From JBEKCP01 sp050014815 (GTDB taxonomy: Bacteria; Planctomycetota; Planctomycetia; Pirellulales; Thermoguttaceae), in the NCBI GenBank assembly GCA_050014815.1, contig JBEKCP010000200.1:1-9221 (forward strand): DNA of 9,221 nt. The letters run 5' to 3'. A program made the position numbers and the translations under genes. Positions 1-5,024 of this stretch are shown one piece after another. Positions within the stretch are counted from its first letter, which is position 1. Each line of letters opens with the position of its first letter. The notes under the pieces are model-generated. The model saw only the letters and a program-made list of their open reading frames with translations, was not told where the DNA came from and searched no databases.

Positions 1-640
1 GGACCCGCTCCGAACGGTCCAGACTGCGGACCAGCATCATCCCGACCAGGTAGCCGTAGCTCCGGTAGGTGTGCAGGCTCATCCGCGGATGAAACGACCG
101 GACCTTCATCGCCCAGCGGAGCCGCCCGTACTCCCGCCACAGGACCTCCAGGTAACGGATCGTCAGCAGCAGCAGATAGGCCAGTTTCCGCGGCACGTGG
201 AGATGGGCCAGGGCGTGGCCCAGCGTGGTGGGCTCCATGCTGCCAACCAGCGCGAGCAATCCCAGGATTACCGCGTTGCCCTTCAGGGCGACGACGGCCG
301 CCAGGTGCATTCCAGTGGGCCCGCGGCCCTCGCCGGGCAGGTCGGCCGTTTGGCCGCCGGTCCAGAAGAGGACGATCGCCAGGAGCAGGATCACGATTTC
401 CAGCGGCAAGACCCGCCGCAGCACGGCGCCGGGCGACATCCGCGCAAGCGCGAGCGCCGCCGCCGAGATTGCCAGGGCCGCCGCCATCGTCGGCAGCCGA
501 TGCGCGGCGGTAGCGGCGATCGCAAGTCCCACGGCCGCCAGGACCCGCACGCGAGGGTCAACGCCGGCGAGGCACGACGGCCCGCCGGAGGCCGGCTCCA
601 ATCCGTATGCCGCGTGCTCGTGCGAGGCGTGGTCGGACAT
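1..640 (-). CDS. cbiQ: ECF nickel/cobalt transporter transmembrane (T) component CbiQ/NikQ, 3' end outside window
   Basis: Seen: 213 codons are open from an ATG at 638-640 to the left edge, with no stop reached. An in-frame TAA lies three codons before the ATG, so this is the only ATG available. No clear ribosome binding site precedes it. The N-terminus is His-rich (HASHEH, residues 4-9), followed by the DPR-type opening of CbiQ proteins (GVDPRVRVLAAVG, about 27-39), hydrophobic helices at about 34-48, 52-67, 80-95 and 112-133, and the conserved cytoplasmic stretch PRKLAYLLLLTIRYLEVLWR (150-169). The A-M-K-V-R-S segment at 177-182 matches the first Ala-Arg-type coupling motif that contacts the ATPase; the second would lie outside the window. 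Family knowledge: CbiQ/NikQ is the T component linking the metal-binding CbiM/NikM to the CbiO/NikO ATPase in the inner membrane. Context: last visible gene of a leftward operon. Whether the metal is Ni or Co cannot be told from this protein. Confidence 0.93.
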   Translation of the reverse strand, partial: MSDHASHEHAAYGLEPASGGPSCLAGVDPRVRVLAAVGLAIAATAAHRLPTMAAALAISAAALALARMSPGAVLRRVLPLEIVILLLAIVLFWTGGQTADLPGEGRGPTGMHLAAVVALKGNAVILGLLALVGSMEPTTLGHALAHLHVPRKLAYLLLLTIRYLEVLWREYGRLRWAMKVRSFHPRMSLHTYRSYGYLVGMMLVRSLDRSERV

Positions 641-711
641 CGCAGTTTAGCGGGGAGGCCGGGTACCCTTTGGGTGCGCCGTGTGATATGGAGAAAAAGC
701 CATGCTTCAAC

Positions 712-727
712 GGCGGGCAAGCCCGCC
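712..727. repeat. Short GC hairpin in the NikL-like to cbiQ gap
   Basis: Seen: a perfect 7-bp inverted repeat, GGCGGGC / GCCCGCC, separated only by AA. It lies directly after the stop codon (730-732) of the NikL-like gene, in the 89-bp gap before cbiQ. On the minus strand a T5 run follows, but about 14 nt after the stem, so this is not a classical intrinsic terminator. A second small palindrome (GGGTACCC, 661-668) lies in the same gap. The hairpin could modulate how much transcript reaches cbiQ or be part of an intergenic repeat; both are inference. Confidence 0.4.
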
Positions 728-729
728 CG

Positions 730-1227
730 CTAAACGTGACGGCGTTTCGCCAGGACGTAACAGGCCACGCCCGCCAGTCCCAGGAGATACCCGAGGCCGC
801 CCAGCACGTCGCGGAAGCGCACGCGGTCCTCGTACTCGTCCAGTTGCTCCCGCAACGCGACGACCTGCCGGCGGAGGGCATCCACTTTGTCACCCAGCGA
901 TTGGTCGGACGAGCCGTCAACAGGCAATTCGGCGGCATGCACCGTACAGTCGTCCCCATGGCCATCGGCCGTGGCCACGACAATCTTATGGTCGCACCGC
1001 TGGTGGACCTCCAGCACGAAACTGCCCTGGCGGTCGGTCGTCGTCGTGCCCAGTTCTCGGCCGTCGGGATCCAGCGCCGTCACTTGCGCCTCCCGGACCG
1101 CAGTACCGTCGCGGAAGTAAGCTTTGCCTTGAATTGTGTTCCCCTCGACGTGGGCCGAAACGGTCATCCCATGGGCCCAAGCCTGTCGCGGAAGAACGCC
1201 TGCCAGCGCCAGCAACAACAGTGCCAT
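730..1227 (-). CDS. NikL/CbiL-like membrane-anchored accessory protein of the ECF Ni/Co transporter
   Basis: Seen: 165 residues from the ATG at 1225-1227. Residues 1-18 form a signal peptide ending AWA, so cleavage would leave mature protein beginning His-Gly (H19). Residues 22-97 form a beta-rich domain resembling carboxypeptidase-regulatory/NikL modules (KAYFRDGTAVREAQVTALDP, then a TDRQGSFVLEV strand). A charged heptad-like stretch (about 107-137) could be a short coiled coil; a transmembrane helix (142-160) and a basic tail KRRHV follow. Family knowledge: NikL/CbiL proteins accompany NikM/CbiM, carry a free N-terminal His after processing and are thought to help deliver metal on the outer face. 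Start choice: the frame is open to an ATG at 1339-1341 that overlaps the end of cbiM, but the added 38 residues would be encoded by the inverted repeat at 1258-1304 and would bury the signal peptide, so the internal ATG is preferred. It has no obvious ribosome binding site. Position between cbiM and cbiQ supports the role. Confidence 0.75.
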   Translation of the reverse strand: MALLLLALAGVLPRQAWAHGMTVSAHVEGNTIQGKAYFRDGTAVREAQVTALDPDGRELGTTTTDRQGSFVLEVHQRCDHKIVVATADGHGDDCTVHAAELPVDGSSDQSLGDKVDALRRQVVALREQLDEYEDRVRFRDVLGGLGYLLGLAGVACYVLAKRRHV

Positions 1228-1257
1228 CGCTAGGGCCTGAGCGGTTTCACTAGCGCC

Positions 1258-1304
1258 ACGCGCAAGCGAGGGACGGGAACCAAGCAGTGCCCTCGCTTGC
1301 GCGT
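1258..1304. repeat. 15-bp perfect inverted repeat between cbiM and the NikL-like gene
   Basis: Seen: ACGCGCAAGCGAGGG at 1258-1272 and its exact complement at 1290-1304, with a 17-nt loop. Either strand would form a very stable stem. It lies in the 106-bp gap between the cbiM stop (1334) and the preferred start of the next gene (1227). I recognise the arm sequence as a common planctomycete intergenic repeat; this is from memory. In the leftward transcript it would be a strong hairpin without a following T run, so mRNA stabilisation or partial attenuation is more likely than full termination (inference). Confidence 0.85.
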
Positions 1305-1333
1305 CGGGTTGGTGTGGGCTTCTTCGGCAAAGG

Positions 1334-1987
1334 CTACCCATTGGCGAGCTCCCGGAGGGCCGCAGTGGTCGGCAGCAACTGGAGGACTTCCGGTCGGACC
1401 TTGCGCAACAGCACGACGACGTTCGCCGTGACGAGGCCCTCGACGGGTGCTAGTGGCAGGTACCAGGCAAAGAGCAGCCGCGCCGCGGCGTGAAAGTCCT
1501 TGCCGGCCAGCGCTATCGCCCCGACCGACAGTACCACGCCCAACAGGATCGCCGTGACGCCGGCCGCAAAACCCGCGATGAACACCAACCAGACCCGCCC
1601 GCTCTGAACACCCTTCCGAAAGAGATAATGGCAGGCGACGGCGGGCAGGGCCATGATGAGCGTGTTCAGGCCGAGCGTTGTGAGTCCGGTGGGGGCGAAA
1701 AAGGCCGCCTGGAGCACCAGGGCCACCAGCACGGCCGGAAACGCCGACCAGCCGAGCACGAGCCCCAGCAGCCCGCCGAGCACCAGGTGTACCGACGAAG
1801 GCCCCAGCGGGACTTGGATCATCGAGACGACGAAGAACGCCGCGCTCAGGACGGCCGTCTTTGGTATCCGCTCGTAATCGAGCCGGCGGAGCCCGATGGC
1901 AGTCCCGGCGGCCGCGGCCAAGGAGCCGACTAAGAGGACCTCTCGCCCCGAGGCGGTGGCCGACAGGAAGCCTTCATAGATGTGCAT
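1334..1987 (-). CDS. cbiM: ECF nickel/cobalt transporter substrate-binding (S) component CbiM/NikM
   Basis: Seen: 217 residues starting Met-His-Ile-Tyr-Glu-Gly-Phe-Leu, the hallmark N-terminus of CbiM/NikM. Further family signatures are SSVHLVLGGLLG (64-75, with His67) and GLTTLGLNTLIM (101-112). Hydrophobic helices fill most of the chain, at about 16-32, 43-60, 66-95, 103-121, 130-160 and 168-194. Family knowledge: in the NikM structure the metal is held by the Met1 amine, His2 and a His near position 67; all three are present here, which also fixes the start codon. A GGAG ribosome binding site (CTCC on plus at 1995-1998) lies 7 nt upstream. First gene of the leftward operon cbiM - NikL-like - cbiQ. 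A promoter is predicted at 2061-2089. I see no NikR-type operator or cobalamin riboswitch in the leader, so Ni versus Co specificity stays open. Confidence 0.93.
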   Translation of the reverse strand: MHIYEGFLSATASGREVLLVGSLAAAAGTAIGLRRLDYERIPKTAVLSAAFFVVSMIQVPLGPSSVHLVLGGLLGLVLGWSAFPAVLVALVLQAAFFAPTGLTTLGLNTLIMALPAVACHYLFRKGVQSGRVWLVFIAGFAAGVTAILLGVVLSVGAIALAGKDFHAAARLLFAWYLPLAPVEGLVTANVVVLLRKVRPEVLQLLPTTAALRELANG

Positions 1988-2060
1988 GGGCAGGCTCCAG
2001 GAACACGGCGGGCAGTCTCATGGCGGGTACTCGGCGGGAGGCGATAATACGACTGTCCTA

Positions 2061-2089
2061 ATTGTAACACCGTCGAATTCCATTGTCCA
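2061..2089 (-). promoter_or_regulatory. Predicted sigma70-type promoter of the cbiM operon, -35 inside the tandem repeat
   Basis: Seen on the minus strand: TGGACA (plus 2084-2089) as -35, a 17-nt spacer and TACAAT (plus 2061-2066) as -10; each is one mismatch from consensus. Transcription would start near 2054, giving a leader of about 66 nt that includes the cbiM ribosome binding site. The -35 lies inside repeat copy 1 and the -10 lies in a repeat-derived fragment. Prediction from motif matching only. Confidence 0.45.
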
Positions 2090-2246
2090 CCGGGGGCGGA
2101 AATGGGGGACTGTCCCAATTTTCGTGTCAGCGAAAATGGGACTGTCCCCTTTGAGGCGCGTCGAATCCCATTGTCCACCGGGGGCGGAAATGGGGGACTG
2201 TCCCAATTTTCGTGTCAGCGAAAATGGGACTGTCCCCTTTGAGGCG
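2071..2246. repeat. Two tandem copies of an 88-bp palindromic repeat
   Basis: Seen: 2071-2158 and 2159-2246 are identical except at one position (T at 2079, C at 2167). Each contains a long hairpin: left arm GGGGACTGTCCCAATTTTCG (2105-2124; 2193-2212), a 6-nt TGTCAG loop, and right arm CGAAAATGGGACTGTCCCC (2131-2149; 2219-2237). The arms pair except for one mismatch and one bulged A. Each arm also contains the small palindrome GGGAC-T-GTCCC. Related debris flanks the pair: GACTGTCCTAATT at 2051-2063 (12 of 13 with the repeat) and a decayed half at 2257-2295 that keeps GCGAAAATGGG. I associate this motif with planctomycete intergenic repeats. It sits between divergently transcribed genes. Reading frames across it give repetitive peptides and are not genes. 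Confidence 0.92.
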
Positions 2247-2256
2247 AGAACCCTCC

Positions 2257-2295
2257 GGGACAGCCCCGAAAAAGGGTGCGAAAATGGGCAGCCCC
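2257..2295. repeat. Decayed third copy of the GGGGACTGTCCC-type hairpin
   Basis: Seen: GGGACAGCCCC at 2257-2267 and GGGCAGCCCC at 2286-2295 replace the GGGACTGTCCC arms of the intact copies. The inner GCGAAAATGGG (2278-2288) is identical to the intact copies. It follows copy 2 directly and is most simply an older, diverged member of the array. Confidence 0.6.
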
Positions 2296-2333
2296 GCGAG
2301 ACTGGGCAAAAACAGACCCGGCCAGAATTGAGC

Positions 2334-2362
2334 TTGCCGCTTGCATCAAACGGGGTTATAAG
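2334..2362 (+). promoter_or_regulatory. Predicted sigma70-type promoter of the alpha/beta hydrolase
   Basis: Seen: TTGCCG (2334-2339), a 17-nt spacer and TATAAG (2357-2362). The -10 is 5/6 to consensus and the -35 is 4/6. Transcription would begin near 2369, leaving a leader of about 33 nt that carries the AAAGGAG ribosome binding site at 2389-2395. Motif-based prediction. Confidence 0.45.
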
Positions 2363-2401
2363 GTGCCCCTTCCACGCCCAAACGGCCGAAAGGAGATGCC
2401 A

Positions 2402-3379
2402 ATGAGAATCAGTCGTGTCCGCTCGCAATCAGGCGGGGTGGTTGTCGCCCTGCTGCTGGCCGGTGTCGCTCTGGAGGTCCGTGGGGGGCCGCCGCTGGCG
2501 GAGGTGATGGCCAGCACTCCAAACCGGATCAATCCCTGGGCTGCCGAGGCAAATCCCCTGCCGCCAATCGAGCGACTGCTGGGCGTGGACCAGCAGTTCT
2601 GGATCAAGGTGGGGCCGCCGGATGCCTCTTTGTCGGTCTCGCTGGTTGAGCCCAAGGCGAAGCCGCAATCGCCGCGCGGCACGATCCTGGTGCTCCACGG
2701 CGTGGCGGCCCGCAGCGCCACAATGCTCCCCGCTGCTCGGGCCATGGCCGATTCAGGATACCGAGCGGTCCTGGTCGATCTCCGCGGGTGCGGCCGCTCG
2801 ACCGGCAAGTACATGACCTTCGGCCTCCAGGAGGCGAAAGACCTCTCCCAGGTGATCGACGAGCTCGGGCGGAAAGGTCTCTTGGCCGGGAACCTCGGCG
2901 TCTACGGCATCTCGTACGGCGCCACAACTTCCATTCACCTGGCCGCCGCCGATCGCCGCGTCCGGGCCGTAGTGGCCGTCGAGCCCTTCAGCAGCGCCCG
3001 CGAGGAAGTGCCGCACTTCGCCCGGGTGATGGCGCCGGGCGTCGGCTCGCTGATCTCCGACAAGACATACCAGCACTCCCTCGATGAAGCGGGCCGGATC
3101 GCACACTTCGATCCGGACGAGGCCGACGCCGTGAAGGCCATCCAGCGAACCTCGGCCCCAGTGCTCATCGTACACGGGACGAACGACTGGATCGTGCCGC
3201 ACCAGCAGAGCGAGCGTTTGCACGCCGCCGCATTGGATCACAGCGAGCTGGTATCGGTGCCCTGGCTGGGGCACGTGGCGTTATGGGTCGATCCGGGCGG
3301 GTGCGTGGCCCAGCGGGCCCGCGATTGGTTCGACCGCTGGATTGGCGGCGGAGAGAAAGTCCAACGGCGGGCGATGTAG
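2402..3379 (+). CDS. Exported alpha/beta hydrolase (serine hydrolase)
   Basis: Seen: 325 residues. The start is the ATG at 2402, which has AAAGGAG (2389-2395) six bases upstream; the frame is open back to 2276, but that extension runs into the decayed repeat and has no such site. Residues 1-28 look like a signal peptide (basic MRISRVR, then VVVALLLAGVALEV), with no lipobox Cys. The alpha/beta hydrolase core starts near 91: oxyanion HGV (99-101), DLRGCGRS (126-133), nucleophile elbow GISYG (169-173, Ser171), acid Asp262 in GTNDWIVP, and His291 in LGHVAL. The triad is complete and correctly spaced. Family knowledge: this fold covers esterases, lipases and peptidases, so the substrate cannot be named; the GCGRS and GISYGA motifs suit DUF-type esterase or acylpeptidase-like members. 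Exported location is inferred from the leader. It stands alone, converging on the toxin-antitoxin pair with a 3-bp gap and no visible terminator. Confidence 0.88.
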   Translation: MRISRVRSQSGGVVVALLLAGVALEVRGGPPLAEVMASTPNRINPWAAEANPLPPIERLLGVDQQFWIKVGPPDASLSVSLVEPKAKPQSPRGTILVLHGVAARSATMLPAARAMADSGYRAVLVDLRGCGRSTGKYMTFGLQEAKDLSQVIDELGRKGLLAGNLGVYGISYGATTSIHLAAADRRVRAVVAVEPFSSAREEVPHFARVMAPGVGSLISDKTYQHSLDEAGRIAHFDPDEADAVKAIQRTSAPVLIVHGTNDWIVPHQQSERLHAAALDHSELVSVPWLGHVALWVDPGGCVAQRARDWFDRWIGGGEKVQRRAM

Positions 3380-3382
3380 AGT

Positions 3383-4027
3383 TCAGTGCGTGGCAAACGC
3401 ATCGGTCACTGGCACCATCTCGCCCGGCCCGCCGGACTCGCCCACAAGGTCATGAACCTGTCTCCGAACCGTCTCCGGGTATCGGGCAACGATGTTGGAC
3501 AGATCCGGATCGCAGATTCGGGCGAGGTTGCGGAACGTGACCAGGGCCTCCGGCGACGTACCCTGCCGCCGTGAGAGGTAGACATAGTCGCACAACGCTT
3601 GTGTCGGGGATACGATCGCGCCTTCGGCCGGGGGCCAATAGATGCCGCTTCGCACGCAGACGAAGACCAGCCGCCCGATCGGCGTGGCTCGCTCTCGCGC
3701 CCGGGGGCTCCGCCGGTCCGTAAAGCAGGTGATGACGGTGGGCACTTGAGTGACCAGGTTGTTTACGAACAGGGCGTAGTGGGCGGTGATGTAAGCGTGC
3801 GAATCAATGGCCCGAACCAGGGCCTCGGGGGCGACGGCACGGGGCGGCCCATACAGACCGTGGGCATACCTCGCCAGGATGTCCTGCGCCCGGAGCCGCG
3901 TCAGCTCGACGTTGAGCGCCGCTGGGGACGCGCCCGCCACGTTGGCCAGTTCCGAGACCGTGAACAGGACCTTGCCGTGTTGATCGCGCTGCTCGTCCAA
4001 GTATTTCCGCCAGGCGTTGGCTTTCAC
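3383..4027 (-). CDS. AbiEi-like type IV antitoxin with N-terminal winged helix
   Basis: Seen: 214 residues from a GTG at 4025-4027. Residues 7-60 form a winged-helix module (VLFTVSELANVAGASPAALN at 20-39, then TRLRAQDILARYAHGLYG), typical of AbiEi antitoxins that bind their own promoter. The rest (about 65-195) resembles the AbiEi C-terminal region, with YITAHYALF (79-87), VPTVITCFTDRR (95-106) and a PTQALCDYVYLSRRQG segment (141-156). Family knowledge: AbiEi represses the operon and opposes an AbiEii nucleotidyltransferase without direct protein contact (type IV). Neighbour: it overlaps the upstream toxin gene by 4 nt (GTGA), implying translational coupling. Order is toxin then antitoxin, opposite to the classical abiEi-abiEii. 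It could also be a general AbiEi-domain regulator, but the partner makes the toxin-antitoxin reading likely. Confidence 0.82.
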   Translation of the reverse strand: MKANAWRKYLDEQRDQHGKVLFTVSELANVAGASPAALNVELTRLRAQDILARYAHGLYGPPRAVAPEALVRAIDSHAYITAHYALFVNNLVTQVPTVITCFTDRRSPRARERATPIGRLVFVCVRSGIYWPPAEGAIVSPTQALCDYVYLSRRQGTSPEALVTFRNLARICDPDLSNIVARYPETVRRQVHDLVGESGGPGEMVPVTDAFATH

Positions 4028-4812
4028 GACCGTGGCCCCTTCTGAAGAACGTCTCGCAGCAGGCGCATCACCGTCTCGAAGATCATCGCTGCGCCGCCCG
4101 CGGCCCGGAGGTTGGCCGCCACAGCAGGTTCGACCTGCTCGTCCAGCAGCCGGGCCATTTCGCGCTCGTGGACCGTTCGGTTGGCCTCCAGGGCGTCCAG
4201 CCGCGCGACGATGTCGGCATTCCGCAGAGCCAGTGCCATCAGCTTCCGCGACAATCGTTCCCGCGCATTGGCCGGCAACGCGTCCTGAAACAGGAAGACG
4301 TCCAGGGCGTCGCGGACTCGTGGGAAGGTTCGATTCACCAGCGCGACGATCTTGCTCTCGATCATGTCCGCGTCGGAGACGGTCAGGAACACTGTGCCTT
4401 CGACCGTGCGAACGAGCGGCGGATCGAGACGCGCGATGGTCGTGATTTCGATGGGCAGCTCGATTCGGCTCCCGGCCTCGGCGGGACGGAAAAAAGCCAA
4501 CTCCACGATTCGTACGGCGGGGGAGTCCGCGCCGGGACCGGTCGCCGGTCTCACGTCTCCCTCGTAAGCGTACTGCCGCTTCACCTCCGGCAGCAGCCGC
4601 TTGCGGAGTACATCGACGATCTGGGCCTGCTTTGCGTCGAGGTCGCCTTCCCAGTGGTAGTCGATGTCAGCCGACGCCCGGCAACTGGCGTTGAGCAGTC
4701 GATATCGAAAGCCGCCGATCAGATGGAGTTGTTGGCCCGCCGGGCTGGCGGCCAGTACCTTGGCGGCGAGCGTCTGAATGGCCTGGACGATTCGCGTGCG
4801 GTCGGCTTCCAT
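4024..4812 (-). CDS. AbiEii-like nucleotidyltransferase toxin
   Basis: Seen: 262 residues from the ATG at 4810-4812. The nucleotidyltransferase signature is GG (33-34) followed by RASADID (45-51), with metal-binding Asp49 and Asp51. The acidic IELPIEI strand (117-123) fits the third acidic site. SDADMIESKIVALVNR (146-161, Lys154) and VRDALDV (166-172) match the AbiEii/COG1849-type 'sK..Al..R...RDl.D' motif. The C-terminal half is helical. Family knowledge: AbiEii-type proteins are nucleotidyltransferases; characterised homologues block growth by modifying tRNA or binding GTP. Start choice: the frame is open much further upstream through repeat sequence and antisense to metE, but a strong promoter ends 7 nt before this ATG, so longer forms would not be transcribed from it. 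No ribosome binding site is possible on such a transcript. AT-rich upstream DNA in a GC-rich setting hints at acquisition by transfer. Confidence 0.83.
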   Translation of the reverse strand: MEADRTRIVQAIQTLAAKVLAASPAGQQLHLIGGFRYRLLNASCRASADIDYHWEGDLDAKQAQIVDVLRKRLLPEVKRQYAYEGDVRPATGPGADSPAVRIVELAFFRPAEAGSRIELPIEITTIARLDPPLVRTVEGTVFLTVSDADMIESKIVALVNRTFPRVRDALDVFLFQDALPANARERLSRKLMALALRNADIVARLDALEANRTVHEREMARLLDEQVEPAVAANLRAAGGAAMIFETVMRLLRDVLQKGPRS

Positions 4813-4817
4813 GTAGT

Positions 4818-4843
4818 CAAGTATAGCATATCTGTTATATTTG
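4818..4843. promoter_or_regulatory. Candidate AbiEi operator over the toxin promoter
   Basis: Seen: imperfect inverted repeat CAAGTATA (4818-4825) and TATATTTG (4836-4843), 7 of 8 positions complementary, with a 10-nt spacer. It covers the -10 and touches the -35 of the promoter below. Family knowledge: AbiEi antitoxins repress their operons by binding inverted repeats in the promoter. Assignment to this antitoxin is inference. Confidence 0.4.
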
Positions 4844-4847
4844 GCAA
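4820..4847 (-). promoter_or_regulatory. Strong extended -10 promoter of the toxin-antitoxin operon, apparently leaderless
   Basis: Seen on the minus strand: TTGCCA (plus 4842-4847), a 16-nt spacer, and TGC-TATACT with the -10 at plus 4820-4825. Both boxes are 5/6 to consensus and a TG extension is present. Only 7 nt (TGACTAC) separate the -10 from the toxin ATG, so the expected first transcribed base is at or next to the A of the ATG. Confidence 0.65.
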
Positions 4848-4898
4848 CATGCTGCCGGGCGAATTGTCGTGGAGAATCAGCAAGGAAAGCGGGGAATC

Positions 4899-5004
4899 GC
4901 GAAAGCCCGAAAAGGCGAAAGCCCGAAAGACAGGGCAATTCATCGAACGCATTCAGAATCGCTTCAACGACCTCTTTCGGGTTTTCGTTCTTTCGGGGTT
5001 TCGT
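4899..5004. repeat. Inverted-repeat element built from GCGAAAGCCCGAAA units
   Basis: Seen: GCGAAAGCCCGAAA occurs at 4899-4912 and 4915-4928, a 16-nt period. The complementary arm at 4974-5004 has CTTTCGGG at 4974 and 4990, also 16 apart. The two 31-nt arms (4899-4929 and 4974-5004) agree at 25 positions, and a 44-nt spacer separates them. The element fills the 212-bp gap between the metE stop (5025) and the toxin gene. It could help end metE transcription, but there is no T run of terminator type. I recognise the style as a planctomycete intergenic repeat; that is recollection. Confidence 0.8.
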
Positions 5005-5024
5005 GATTTCTTTCCACGCTCCCG

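Noticed and set aside
712..727. Intrinsic terminator after the NikL-like gene
   Set aside because: The stem is good but the T run is about 14 nt away, and the next operon gene follows on the same strand.
71..733. Plus-strand frames over the first 730 bases
   Set aside because: They are antisense to cbiQ, whose minus-strand frame carries clear CbiQ signatures. The plus frames are Arg/Gln-rich with no recognisable domain.
1988..2060. Cobalamin riboswitch or NikR operator before cbiM
   Set aside because: The leader is only about 66 nt, too short for a B12 riboswitch, and no GTATGA/TCATAC dyad was seen.
2071..2246. CRISPR-like array
   Set aside because: The two units are directly adjacent with no unique spacers, the unit is 88 bp, and no cas genes are present.
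2276..2401. N-terminal extension of the alpha/beta hydrolase
   Set aside because: It begins in the decayed repeat, crosses the predicted promoter and would hide the signal peptide. AAAGGAG fits the ATG at 2402.
2018..2428. Minus- and plus-strand frames through the tandem repeat (also 1980-2405, 1930-2178, 2127-2309)
   Set aside because: They are translations of the 88-bp repeat, giving the same peptide twice. No ribosome binding sites or domains are seen.
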